23,467 nucleotides of DNA from a virus: positions 1 through 23,467 of IMG/VR virus record IMGVR_UViG_3300009285_005504; one strand, written 5' to 3'. A program made the translations under genes and the position numbers. Shown piece by piece: positions 4,733 through 14,138 of the stretch; within the stretch, counting starts at the first letter, position 1; every line of letters starts with the position of its first letter. Below the pieces are notes generated by a model that saw only the letters and a program-made list of their open reading frames with translations, made no database searches and had not been told where the DNA came from.

Positions 4733-6439
4733 ATGCCTTTGACGAAGGGGGACATGACACCGGGAGAGCAGAAGAAATTTGAATTTAATTTGAACAAAGA
4801 TTTTGTTGCTGCGAAAGACGAAACGAAGCATGATTTATTGTTGCGACAGAATGGGGTAGGTGCGAAGGCAGGTTCCACCGGGAAACAGTTCGCTGGGTAC
4901 ACAACGCTCGAGCGCTTTTATCGGGGAGATCAATGGCCAGCGGATGAGCCACCGGGCGCGGCACAACGAACGGACAATTACTGCGCGGTTATCGTTGACC
5001 ACATTTCCTCTTTGATATTTGATGATCACCCAGAGATAACGTGTCCGACGAACGATCCGTCTGATGAGCTTTTAGAGATTAAAGCAGAGTTGAAAGAGCA
5101 GTTGTTGCAGCGAGTCTACGACGACAATGATTCAGAAGTAGAATTTGACGAGTGGGCGAAAGGGACATCACTCTATGGTGATGGCTTTATGTTTGGTCCG
5201 TGGATGGAGAAGGTGAACAAAGACGGCGAGATTGTTGCACCAGATGATAAAGGTGGTACGTGGCAGATTCGTTTTCAACACGTTGAGAATCCTGGTTCGG
5301 TGCGACTGATATTTTCAGATTCCAATTTCAAACGACTCGATGGTGTTATAATTTCTGATCGTATCTCTCTAGCGCAGGCGACACGCATGTATGGCAAAGC
5401 AGCGGAAGCGAAGGGAATTAAATTAGTGGCGACGGTCAATACGCAATCATACGACGGCACGAGGACGGATGGTGACACAATGATTCCGATGGTGAACATT
5501 GATCGGTACTGGACGCGGACGACGTTCTCGACGCATATCAATGACGCGCTCGTTGATTTCTACTTGCACAACTGGGGCTTTGTGCCACTTGAGCACGTCA
5601 AAAACATCTACGTGCCGAACCACCCGTATGGGAAGTCCGACATCGAAGATGTGCTCGATCCTCAGCTCTCACACAACCGAACCAATAACGACCTAGCCAA
5701 CTTGCTTCGCTGGATTTCAACCGCGAACTTCTGGGGGAAGAACTTAGAAGGGATGCAAGCGCTGGTAGCCGGACTCTCACGTATTTACCAATTACCAGAA
5801 GACGGTGAGATCCATACATTCGAGAAGCCCGGAGATCCGTACGTGACCAACACCTATGTTCAACAACGCCGCTCCGCGCTAATCGATATTTCCGGTATCT
5901 CTGAATCGTTCCTTTCTGGTTCGCAGTTGTCCGTTTCTTCCGGCCGAGCACTTGCGATGGCCTATCAAGGAACGATTCGAAAGTTGAATCCTCGGATGAA
6001 GCGGTTCTGCGTTGCCATGCAACACATCAATGCGAATATTTTGAAACTGGCTGAGATGTACTTCCCAGAAACGAAAGTTATCATTGGTGGGGATTACAGA
6101 ACCAAGGTGTTCTTGCCTGCGACGATTCTGCGAAATATCGTGGACACAATTAATAAATTTCAGGCAAATTTAATATCGCTTGATACCGCGCAGAAAGAAG
6201 CTGGTGTGCAACGACCGAAGATGGAGCAGAAAGTTATGAAGAAGAATTTGGAAGATCCAGTGCTCGGCCCGCAGATTGCTCGACAACCAGCACTCCTTCC
6301 GCGACTCCAGGAAGGACAGAATCAGCCAGGGGATCAGCCGACTCCTGGTCCTGGTCAAAGTTTTACGAGTCCTGGTGGATCAATAAATGCCAACAACCAA
6401 CAGGCGAGTGGGGCTGCTCCTACTCCAGTAACTGAATAA
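4733..6439 (+). CDS. portal protein
   Basis: This 568-residue protein forms the dodecameric ring at the capsid vertex through which DNA passes and to which terminase docks. The N-terminal region has the portal-like pattern YRGDQW (63-68) followed by NYCAVIVDHISSLIFDDHP (82-100), which marks the start of the conserved core. The centre contains VLDPQLSHNRTNNDLANLLR and a later segment (ISESFLSGSQLSVSSGRALA, then MAYQGTIRKLNPRMKRF) typical of the crown/stem helices of portals. The C-terminal 60 residues are Pro, Gly, Gln and Asn-rich and probably disordered. It starts five bases after the large-terminase stop, without an SD. Position and motifs agree; I am confident of the role but not of the subfamily. 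Confidence 0.88.
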   Translation: MPLTKGDMTPGEQKKFEFNLNKDFVAAKDETKHDLLLRQNGVGAKAGSTGKQFAGYTTLERFYRGDQWPADEPPGAAQRTDNYCAVIVDHISSLIFDDHPEITCPTNDPSDELLEIKAELKEQLLQRVYDDNDSEVEFDEWAKGTSLYGDGFMFGPWMEKVNKDGEIVAPDDKGGTWQIRFQHVENPGSVRLIFSDSNFKRLDGVIISDRISLAQATRMYGKAAEAKGIKLVATVNTQSYDGTRTDGDTMIPMVNIDRYWTRTTFSTHINDALVDFYLHNWGFVPLEHVKNIYVPNHPYGKSDIEDVLDPQLSHNRTNNDLANLLRWISTANFWGKNLEGMQALVAGLSRIYQLPEDGEIHTFEKPGDPYVTNTYVQQRRSALIDISGISESFLSGSQLSVSSGRALAMAYQGTIRKLNPRMKRFCVAMQHINANILKLAEMYFPETKVIIGGDYRTKVFLPATILRNIVDTINKFQANLISLDTAQKEAGVQRPKMEQKVMKKNLEDPVLGPQIARQPALLPRLQEGQNQPGDQPTPGPGQSFTSPGGSINANNQQASGAAPTPVTE

Positions 6440-6440
6440 T

Positions 6441-8267
6441 ATGGCATTTGAACGAACATCAGATTTGAAGATCACAGGTTCTGGACTCGATGCGTTCGTG
6501 CAGGGTATGAGCGCGACATTCGCGCGTCAGCTTTCTGCGCGCAATGCGCAAGATGAATTAAAATTCAACTTGGCCGTGCTCGACAATGATATGTCGCTCG
6601 ATGATCAATTGGCCTACCGTGAGAAACAATTGGAACGAGTAGCTGATGTGCCTGCTGAACGTGATCGGGTGAAGGCAGAAATTGCTGGACTGAAGCAACG
6701 AATCGAACAGAAAGAATTCGCTGATCAATATACTGATCAAGTGATCGATGCTGCTACTGGTGTCTCCAGTGTTGATGGGGTCATTTCCTGGTTACGCGGT
6801 CGTTTGGCTTCGGTGACTGAACCGGAGCTCAGTTCGAAGATCCGATCAGAATTATTGAAACAAGAATCAGCGAAATTCGATCTTCAACAGACGGCGCTTT
6901 CGAACCGGACCACGTATGCTGAGAAAGATAAAACCGAGAGTGTTCTTACTGCTCAAATTAGTAGCCTAACGAAGGCTCGCAATGAGGCGATCATTTCTGG
7001 CAATGACACGCTCGTGAGTACGTATGATTTGCAATTGCAGAGTCTGGATCAAGCCCGACGTACCGCAACGATTGAAAACACACTGAAGGACTTCTCAGTG
7101 CGTACGTTATCTGGTTATCAAACAGCTACGCAACTTCTGGACAGCATGAATACGCAGATTTCAAATGCTACCGCTGATGGTCCGTTGACTGTTGGGGGTG
7201 TGAAGTACAATTCACCGCAAGAGTTCTGGACCTCGAAACGGGACAGCTACATTTCTGATACTGGAACTGATGGCTTCTTCAATCGGCTCAAAGATGAATC
7301 GAAAACAATACTTGGTACAAAGCAGTCACAGGGGTTACTCAGCACAAGCGATATTTCAAATGTTGGTAAGACATTTGATGCGCTCGCTGGACGACCTGAA
7401 CTTCAGACGTACACACCACTCATTAACTCTTCCAAGCAGGAAGTCGTTCAGGCCGGAGCTGATGCCGTGGCAAAGAAGATCAACCTTGACTACCTTGGTG
7501 ATTTGGATGTGAATAAGGCGTTCAACGGACTAGACATCTTGAAGGGATTAGGCGTTAATGTGGACGAGACATACTCTAGTATCTTGCTCAATGCAGCGGC
7601 GACGAAGCAGACACAAGTCAGTGGGATTCTTTCAACAGTGAAGGAGATGCTTAATCCAGATTCTCAGTCGTATATTCCTGGTCTTACTCCTGAGCAAGCT
7701 ATTGCTGAGGCGACCAAGACCGGTGCGGGTTCAGTTGCTTCCCCAACGCAGCTTGCAAGTAAAACAGAAACACAGATCGCGACTGAACAGGCTAAGGGCG
7801 CAGCTGGTGGAACGTATACTGCTGACCCTCGGACAACCGTGGACAACAAGTCGCAAGTTCCGAAAGCTCCTCCCATCGCTGTGCAGAATCAGAATCTTTC
7901 TTCCAAGTACGGTATCGTTGGGAAGACGGTTTACCGAAAGTCTGATGGTAAAGCATTTACGAGTCAGCAAGAATTCTTCCAGGATTCTGGGATCAATTCC
8001 TTCCAAGGTGTCACTTTTGACACCGCGTATAAGCCTCCGGTCGTCGGTGCTTCACCAGCCTTGAACAAAGCAGCTCCAGCACCAGCGCCTTCAGTGCAAG
8101 CTCCGGTGAATACGCAGTACAAAGTTGCCGCAGGTGATACGCTCTCGGCCATTTCGCAACGACTTCTTGGTGATCCGAGACGGTACAATGAGATTGCTAA
8201 AGCGAACAACATCACCGATCCAAACAAGATTTCTGTCGGTCAACAGCTAATCATTCCAAAGAAGTAG
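6441..8267 (+). CDS. coiled-coil virion protein with C-terminal LysM domain
   Basis: This protein has 608 residues. Residues about 30-240 are rich in charged heptad-like helices (YREKQLERVADVPAERDRVK, then AEIAGLKQRIEQKE), suggesting long coiled coils. A low-complexity Ala/Pro/Thr linker around 440-555 leads to a clear LysM domain at 558-608 (YKVAAGDTLSAISQRLLGD, then NEIAKANNI and ISVGQQLIIPKK). LysM binds the N-acetylglucosamine backbone of peptidoglycan. The gene starts one base after the portal stop (junction TAATATG). Lying between portal and capsid genes, it is probably a particle component that meets the cell wall during DNA entry; a lytic domain is not visible. Alternative: a head-tail connector with a cell-wall anchor. 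Confidence 0.75.
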   Translation: MAFERTSDLKITGSGLDAFVQGMSATFARQLSARNAQDELKFNLAVLDNDMSLDDQLAYREKQLERVADVPAERDRVKAEIAGLKQRIEQKEFADQYTDQVIDAATGVSSVDGVISWLRGRLASVTEPELSSKIRSELLKQESAKFDLQQTALSNRTTYAEKDKTESVLTAQISSLTKARNEAIISGNDTLVSTYDLQLQSLDQARRTATIENTLKDFSVRTLSGYQTATQLLDSMNTQISNATADGPLTVGGVKYNSPQEFWTSKRDSYISDTGTDGFFNRLKDESKTILGTKQSQGLLSTSDISNVGKTFDALAGRPELQTYTPLINSSKQEVVQAGADAVAKKINLDYLGDLDVNKAFNGLDILKGLGVNVDETYSSILLNAAATKQTQVSGILSTVKEMLNPDSQSYIPGLTPEQAIAEATKTGAGSVASPTQLASKTETQIATEQAKGAAGGTYTADPRTTVDNKSQVPKAPPIAVQNQNLSSKYGIVGKTVYRKSDGKAFTSQQEFFQDSGINSFQGVTFDTAYKPPVVGASPALNKAAPAPAPSVQAPVNTQYKVAAGDTLSAISQRLLGDPRRYNEIAKANNITDPNKISVGQQLIIPKK

Positions 8268-8268
8268 T

Positions 8269-9603
8269 ATGGCAAATTTCAATGTCTCATTTTTACGACC
8301 GGGAGCAGCAAAAGGTAGTGGCGGCGGAAGCGGCTATGGTGTCCTCGTAGATCAACTCTCTATTCTTGAGAATCAACTGAAGCTCGATGGGAAGTTGGCT
8401 CCGGGAGACTATGACGTACTCATTAAAGCGTCGCAGAATTTGGCCTCTAATCCAGGGCTCACCAATGATCAGCGTTCAAACATCAGAGTGAAGATTTCTG
8501 GGTACGAGACAGCCAAATCTACTGGCGCGCTCACTGCAAACAATGACATTCCAAGGATGAACCGCGATACTGAGGACGATGATCGAAGACTCACCAAATC
8601 TTTTGCGAATGATCCAGCGACTTTCCTGAAAGGCAAGTTGGAGTCTGCCCGCTTAAAGTTGAATGACCTCGCTGAAGCAGCTGATAATCTTACTGGATCG
8701 GAAGATGATGCGAGCGCTCATCTTAATGAGTATAATGCGACACTATCTGATTATAAAGATCTTCAGCAAGCATACGACGATGTGCTTGCATCAACTGGAA
8801 AAGACAAACCAAGTTCCAACTTCTCTGCCTATATCACCACAAACTCCAAAGGTGAAATCAGAGATATGAAAATTGGCCGTGCTGGTCAGTTTACTGGTTA
8901 TGCGGAAACGAATGGCCTCTATGGTGGTTTGAAAATCTATGGGAAGGTTAATCGTAAGGACGAAGGTGGAAACAATGTTTTCCAACTTGGTGATACGTCA
9001 TTCTCTGCGCCAGATTATCTTCAAGCTGATCCACAGAATCCTTCTGCGACTCGACCACAAATGTTAATGTCTGAAGAAGGTTTTGAGACTTCTGAAGGTG
9101 GACGCACGAGAGCTCAAGCTGGCACATATAAAGTTGTTGATCCGAAGATGCTTCGTACACAGCAATCAGTTGAGATTGGTGGGTGGGCGAGAGGAATTGA
9201 TGGAACGCTTTATAAGCGCAATGATTCTGGAAAGTACACCAAGTATCTCAACATAGATCCGAGTGTTCTCGGTGTTGAGGAAAAGAATTTGTTGCGAGTT
9301 CCGTCGCAAGACGAGAGCGACATCAATGCGCAATCTGAAAAGACGATTGATGCTTCAAGCGACGAGATCTTTAATACCGCGAGTCTCTCTTTGCCAGGAA
9401 GCATGACTCCGGGAGGTTTCTCTACTGAAGCCGGTCCTTCGGTTGTTCCAGCCGCAACGCAACAGGAGCAGCTGTCTCGCGTTGGCACCGGTCGATCGAA
9501 TGCTGTTGCACCAACAGATCGAGCGCCTTCTACATCGCAAGGTATCGTTGAGAAGACAAAGAATGCTGCAAGAAGTCTTTTGAATTACGTTAGAGGACGT
9601 TAG
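8269..9603 (+). CDS. unknown probable virion protein, 444 residues
   Basis: I do not recognise this protein. It begins one base after the previous stop (TAGTATG) and ends two bases before the next start, so it is co-translated with the LysM protein and the giant protein. It opens with a Gly/Ser-rich stretch (GAAKGSGGGSGYG), then helical segments (QLSILENQLKLDGKLAPGDY and ARLKLNDLAEAADNL), then a strand-rich domain about residues 180-330 (IRDMKIGRAGQFTGYAETNG, then GLKIYGKVNRKDE). The C-terminal 100 residues are Ser/Thr/Ala-rich and end in a basic tail (AARSLLNYVRGR). I infer an internal or portal-proximal virion protein from its position. Confidence 0.7.
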   Translation: MANFNVSFLRPGAAKGSGGGSGYGVLVDQLSILENQLKLDGKLAPGDYDVLIKASQNLASNPGLTNDQRSNIRVKISGYETAKSTGALTANNDIPRMNRDTEDDDRRLTKSFANDPATFLKGKLESARLKLNDLAEAADNLTGSEDDASAHLNEYNATLSDYKDLQQAYDDVLASTGKDKPSSNFSAYITTNSKGEIRDMKIGRAGQFTGYAETNGLYGGLKIYGKVNRKDEGGNNVFQLGDTSFSAPDYLQADPQNPSATRPQMLMSEEGFETSEGGRTRAQAGTYKVVDPKMLRTQQSVEIGGWARGIDGTLYKRNDSGKYTKYLNIDPSVLGVEEKNLLRVPSQDESDINAQSEKTIDASSDEIFNTASLSLPGSMTPGGFSTEAGPSVVPAATQQEQLSRVGTGRSNAVAPTDRAPSTSQGIVEKTKNAARSLLNYVRGR

Positions 9604-9605
9604 CT

Positions 9606-12600
9606 ATGGGGCGCTTGCCTGACAATTTTTTCTCTCAGCCTCCAGCTGCGGCTCCAGTAACGCCGACAGTTACTCAACCTGCGCAGCCAACCGCGCCAGC
9701 ACCACAACCTCTCGCTGTACCGAAGGCTTCTCAAGTTGCTTTGAATGTTGAAGAAGCTGGTATCGGCTTCATTGATCGTGCGATCGATAAATCGATTTCG
9801 AAGATCAAACCGGGTAAAAGTGTAGAGGATCAAACGAAACAATTTGGTGGTCCAGTTGGTAGTCCTGAATATTATCAGTCAGTGGCTCCAAATAGAACGC
9901 AAGATAACGTCGTGCGCACGAAGAATGGCACTCCTATTGTTGGTGGTGTCATCGGAGAGGCAATCAAGGGGAACTTTGCAACTGGTTCTATAGAACGATC
10001 AGTCGGAGAAACATTTGGTCTGACGTTCCCTGATTCTGAAACATGGGACAGTATGACTAGATTCCAGAAGAATGCACACATCTTAAAAGCAGAAGCCGCG
10101 GCTGGGTCCAAACTCGCTCTGCGTTTACCACGAGAGCTTTTGAAAGTACCTGTCCGTCTTGGTCTTTCATTGTATCAACCGTGGTCATCATTGGTGCAAG
10201 GGAAAGGTAATGTTGAAGAGCCGACGACCTTACCATATTTCGGTAAAGTGCCGACGTACTGGCAACAGTATGATGAAGCGAAGAAGACTGGTCTTGGTAC
10301 GTTCGGTGCCGCAATGTCGTCTACTTCTACTGCGCTCGGCGATGTTCTTATTGCACCGGCATTGGCCGAAGCGGTCGTTGTTGCACTACGACCAAAGACT
10401 GTGATAAGAGAATTTCAACCAGCGGGCAGAGTTATTGAAACTCAAAAAATGCCAGATGGAACGTATGCAACCAGAGAATCTGCCGGTGTTGCTCCAATCA
10501 GAGAAATGCAGGTCCGAGATGGTCTAGGCTCAAGAGTTGTCACACAGAAGGAGGGATCACTTAGCGAATACTACGCATTGAATAATCGCGTAGCTCGTGA
10601 GTACGGCGGATCAACTTCGAATACTTTCATGAAGATCACAAAAGCTGAAATTGAAAGTAATAAAGTTGAAGTTGCTGTAGTACAGAATCGAGGTGGCATG
10701 TTACAACGTGTAAAAGATACACTAGTAGGAAGAGGAGCAAAGGTATATGAAGGTGATTTCAGCACTCCAGAAGTCAAACTGCTTTCTCAAGTGACTGATC
10801 TTGGTGATCGTGTCCCGGTTACGAATACTGGTCAGAAAGTTCTAGGAGGACCGACACTCAATGTTGGACTTAAAGTTGGTGATGTTCAATCTTTGACACC
10901 AGAAAGAATAGCTGAAGTATTGAAGAAAGAGTTTGATGTTGATGTTATTAAAAGTAGCGTTCATGTATCAAGCTCAGAACCAACAAACGTAGTTCAACTC
11001 TCGCGTACGCTCACAGATGTAGAATTACACAAATTAAGCGAGTTGACCGGACAAGGAGCGATTCCACAATATACTGACGGGGTTGGCTCGTTACAAGGAC
11101 CAAAGGCTGCTGAATGGGGTGGTAAATTTTTAGCGGAAGAGTTTATGGATTTGAATGGACGGCGAATTGGTGGTCCAACCGCTCTTTCAAATGTTCAAGA
11201 AGAAGCATTCAAAGGTGGTGTATTACCTAGAGCGTTAAAGGGATTTGAAAATGCACCAGTTTCTGAAACGCAGATCGCTCACTTAGAAGCAATTTCAAAG
11301 GTAAATGAAATACACCCAGATATTGCGAATGCAGTAATCAGGACTATTACTGGTAAAGATCTCATTGGCGACCTTACGCAAGCAGAGTATGTGAAAGCGT
11401 CTCAAGTCTTATCAGCCATTAATAAAGCAGACAAGTACATGGGAACACCAGCATCGTCTTCCTCTGCTGCTCGTTTGTTGTCTCCACCAAGATATTGGAC
11501 TCGTTCGATTGAAGAGAGCACTGGTATTCCACTCTACTCAGGAGTTTATGTTCCTGTAGAAGATGCGTTTCGAGCAATAGATGTTTTTCGTAATACGTGG
11601 CGAGATCGATCGCGTACAATTTTTGGTGACTATGCTGGTCCTAAGTTTGGCGAAGAGCGACGATTGATCAAGGCGTACATGGAGGGAAACAGTGAGATCA
11701 TCATGAGTAACCCGACATTATCAACGCAAGTAAAGACTGATCTTGTTACAATCGCTACCAAACTTCGTCCACTGTATGATGAGCTTGGACAGATTTTCGG
11801 CATTCCAACTGAAGTATTTTTGAAGGACTACCAGTCGCACATTCAGGATATTGGTGGTGTATACCAGCTCTACAAAGATGGTGCAGCTATTCCTGCGAAT
11901 CTATCATTCTTTGCAGAGTTCAAACGTACTGGTGGTATTGGAGTGCAAGTTGACGATGCCTTAGCGCTCTTTGACATCTATACAAACGCTGGATCTAATT
12001 CTCTATTTTTGAATCCTGTCTTAGATAAAGTTAGCGCTTTGGCTTCTGGGATTCCGCAGACATTACAAAATTCAGTGAAGTCGTATGTGCTTGAGAAAAT
12101 GGGCTATGCTGGCCACATTGAACAAGTGATCAATGAAGCTGTACCGAGGTACATGGCCAAACTCGGAATTAACGCTCCGGCAGATATTGGACGACAGATT
12201 GATAATCTTATCATGGACACAACGTACTCAGCCGGTTTAGGTTTGAGTCCAAGCGCTATTGTTAAAAACCTTTTGCAGTATCCGCTACTTGGATACGCTA
12301 AACTTGGTCCTAAGTTCTCGATTGAAGCATCAAAAATTGCTTTTACGAAAGAAGGAATGGCAGAAGTACGCGAACAAGGGTTTCTCGTGAAGCTCGGAGT
12401 TCCTTATGGTCAAGAATTAGTGAACGAAGCTGGTACAGTTGGAACGCTAGGACAGCGATACAGAAATCTTACACAGGGTACATTAAAAGGGTTTTCGATG
12501 TCTGATGCTGCCGGTCGTTCGATGGTATATTGGCAAGGAAAATTGCAATGGAATGATCTCGTCGACAAATTAAAAGCTGGAAAAGTTACCTTGTCTGGTT

Positions 12601-13511
12601 TTGAAAAAGAATTGAGGCTTGATACGCTTAATTCACTTGATCGTGATATTATCGTCCAGCGCCTTGTTGCCGGTGATCAAGCTGGTGCATTCAATCACTA
12701 CATTAGAGACGTGATTGATGACACAATGTTTCCATTCCGACGTGGTGCATCTTCACGAATCACCTATGGTTTCGCAGGAAAGAAGGGAATGCAATTTGGA
12801 CAATGGAATATTGAATTTACACATACAATGGGTAAGTGGCTGAAGAGTGGTCAGTTTGATAAAGTTATTCGTTTTGGTGCCGCTTCAGTTGCCTTAAAAC
12901 GTACCTTTGAAGATGCTTTTGGACTTGATATAACGAAGTGGGTTGGGTTACATGTATTGAACCCTACGTTGTCCCCTCTCTTGCAAGCAGTACAGGAAGG
13001 AATTGGTGCTCTTGGAAATGCAGCACAGAATAACCAAGAAGCTTTGAACGCAAACCAGGAAAATCTTGTGCGTGAATTGAAGACGTTAGGGATTCCTGCT
13101 GGTGTTGAAAAAAATCGTCTACAGAATTTTTGGAAGTCTTATGCGAAAGGACCAATTGGTCCAGACGGACAGTATGGTGTGTATACGAAGTCGGGTCAAT
13201 TAAAATACTGGACAGATTTCTCCGGGCTATTCATGGGTATTTTCGGTTTTCCAACAACGCAAAGTGTTCAAGAACAAAACTTACAAACTGATATGCGTAA
13301 TGCCAGAGACGACTACTCCAAAGCAAAAAAACAAGCCATGGAATACTTACAACAACAAGAATTTGATAAGGCAAATACACTTATTGAAGAATACCAACTA
13401 AACATTACAAGTGAAGATCTTAATTCGTATTTTATTCCACTTAACGAAAGAACTTATAAAGGATTGCCGGCTTCAGTGAAGTCACAATTCGAGCAAAGGG
13501 TCTTTCAATAA
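9606..13511 (+). CDS. giant probable internal/ejection protein, 1301 residues
   Basis: This is the largest gene of the window. It begins with a disordered Pro/Ala/Gln-rich segment (residues 1-45). A middle part (about 420-530) has a compact alpha/beta pattern: LTPERIAEVLKKEFDVDVIK, then LTDVELHKLSELTGQGAIPQ and LQGPKAAEWGG. The C-terminal half is largely helical and contains SPSAIVKNLLQYPLLGYAKLG-like and MQFGQWNIEFTHTMGKWLKSG-like segments, followed by a polar helix-rich end. Such helices are typical of large phage internal proteins injected with the DNA, and the size is close to that of T7 gp16. I see no lytic transglycosylase, protease or polymerase motif, so the enzymatic role is open. 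It lies two bases after the previous gene. Role inferred; the existence of the gene is certain. Confidence 0.7.
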   Translation: MGRLPDNFFSQPPAAAPVTPTVTQPAQPTAPAPQPLAVPKASQVALNVEEAGIGFIDRAIDKSISKIKPGKSVEDQTKQFGGPVGSPEYYQSVAPNRTQDNVVRTKNGTPIVGGVIGEAIKGNFATGSIERSVGETFGLTFPDSETWDSMTRFQKNAHILKAEAAAGSKLALRLPRELLKVPVRLGLSLYQPWSSLVQGKGNVEEPTTLPYFGKVPTYWQQYDEAKKTGLGTFGAAMSSTSTALGDVLIAPALAEAVVVALRPKTVIREFQPAGRVIETQKMPDGTYATRESAGVAPIREMQVRDGLGSRVVTQKEGSLSEYYALNNRVAREYGGSTSNTFMKITKAEIESNKVEVAVVQNRGGMLQRVKDTLVGRGAKVYEGDFSTPEVKLLSQVTDLGDRVPVTNTGQKVLGGPTLNVGLKVGDVQSLTPERIAEVLKKEFDVDVIKSSVHVSSSEPTNVVQLSRTLTDVELHKLSELTGQGAIPQYTDGVGSLQGPKAAEWGGKFLAEEFMDLNGRRIGGPTALSNVQEEAFKGGVLPRALKGFENAPVSETQIAHLEAISKVNEIHPDIANAVIRTITGKDLIGDLTQAEYVKASQVLSAINKADKYMGTPASSSSAARLLSPPRYWTRSIEESTGIPLYSGVYVPVEDAFRAIDVFRNTWRDRSRTIFGDYAGPKFGEERRLIKAYMEGNSEIIMSNPTLSTQVKTDLVTIATKLRPLYDELGQIFGIPTEVFLKDYQSHIQDIGGVYQLYKDGAAIPANLSFFAEFKRTGGIGVQVDDALALFDIYTNAGSNSLFLNPVLDKVSALASGIPQTLQNSVKSYVLEKMGYAGHIEQVINEAVPRYMAKLGINAPADIGRQIDNLIMDTTYSAGLGLSPSAIVKNLLQYPLLGYAKLGPKFSIEASKIAFTKEGMAEVREQGFLVKLGVPYGQELVNEAGTVGTLGQRYRNLTQGTLKGFSMSDAAGRSMVYWQGKLQWNDLVDKLKAGKVTLSGFEKELRLDTLNSLDRDIIVQRLVAGDQAGAFNHYIRDVIDDTMFPFRRGASSRITYGFAGKKGMQFGQWNIEFTHTMGKWLKSGQFDKVIRFGAASVALKRTFEDAFGLDITKWVGLHVLNPTLSPLLQAVQEGIGALGNAAQNNQEALNANQENLVRELKTLGIPAGVEKNRLQNFWKSYAKGPIGPDGQYGVYTKSGQLKYWTDFSGLFMGIFGFPTTQSVQEQNLQTDMRNARDDYSKAKKQAMEYLQQQEFDKANTLIEEYQLNITSEDLNSYFIPLNERTYKGLPASVKSQFEQRVFQ

Positions 13512-13515
13512 TCGT

Positions 13516-13767
13516 ATGCCACAAATGATTAAGGTAGACGGTAAGTTCGTCCCAACAGAGTTGGTGAATGGCAAGTGGACGCCGATCGAAGGCGCATCAC
13601 TTCGTTTAGAAACAGATGGTACTACGTCTGTGGTAGTTAATGGAGAACAGGTCGACTCCCAAGAACCAGCAGAGGTTCTTGAAGAAGATGGAGAAAACGA
13701 CGATGAACAAGACGAAGAAGACCTCGAAGACGACGACGAAGGAAGCACCGAAGAAGGGCAAGAGTAA
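13516..13767 (+). CDS. small protein with poly-acidic tail
   Basis: This 83-residue protein has two parts: an N-terminal half of short strands (MIKVDGKFVPTELVNGKWTP, then LRLETDGTTSVVVNGEQVD) and a C-terminal half almost entirely Asp and Glu (EEDGENDDEQDEEDLEDDDE). It starts four bases after the giant protein and ends six bases before the next gene. Acidic tails of this kind can mimic DNA or shield a basic partner; in a head module it might act in assembly. I do not recognise the family, and the function is not established. Confidence 0.7.
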   Translation: MPQMIKVDGKFVPTELVNGKWTPIEGASLRLETDGTTSVVVNGEQVDSQEPAEVLEEDGENDDEQDEEDLEDDDEGSTEEGQE

Positions 13768-13772
13768 GTAGT

Positions 13773-14084
13773 ATGTTGACGATCGATCCGATTTCGTTGC
13801 CACAACTTTCTTTCAGCAAGAAGGCTGGTACCCTTTCTCAGAAATTTCAAATGCCTGGGAATCGTATTGGTTGGTTGAATACGAAAGCGGATCAGCCTGG
13901 AGCCAAATTTGATTTCGTAATCAAAGATGGACTCGGACGGGTTCGCTACTCGAGAGAGAATTTTGGGAGTGAAACGACAGAATACGGTGAATTAGTCAAT
14001 CTTGAAACTACGATTGGAGAGGATCTCGAAGTCGAGATCACCGACATCCGTGGCGCAGATGCAGTGGAAATCTCTATAAATTAA
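13773..14084 (+). CDS. small beta-rich protein, possible head component
   Basis: This 103-residue protein is predicted mostly strands: LSFSKKAGTLSQKFQMPGNR, FDFVIKDGLGRVRYSREN, and LVNLETTIGEDLEVEITDIR. The last half has a regular alternation of hydrophobic and polar residues as in immunoglobulin-like or jelly-roll folds. It follows the acidic protein by five bases (TAGTATG junction) and is followed by a promoter, so it ends the first rightward gene block. I infer a capsid decoration or connector protein, with low certainty about the exact role. Confidence 0.6.
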   Translation: MLTIDPISLPQLSFSKKAGTLSQKFQMPGNRIGWLNTKADQPGAKFDFVIKDGLGRVRYSRENFGSETTEYGELVNLETTIGEDLEVEITDIRGADAVEISIN

Positions 14085-14101
14085 AGTTTTCCACAGGTTA
14101 G

Positions 14102-14130
14102 TTTGTTTTTACTTATTTTTCTGGTATAAT
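14102..14130 (+). promoter_or_regulatory. promoter of scaffold and capsid genes, extended -10
   Basis: TATAAT (14125-14130) is a consensus -10 preceded by TGG (extended -10). A -35-like TTGTTT or TTTGTT lies 16-17 bases upstream (14102-14108). The predicted RNA start is near 14137, two bases before the ATG at 14139. This would give a leaderless mRNA for the scaffold gene and extra transcription of the capsid gene. Confidence 0.55.
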
Positions 14131-14138
14131 AATTTTGT

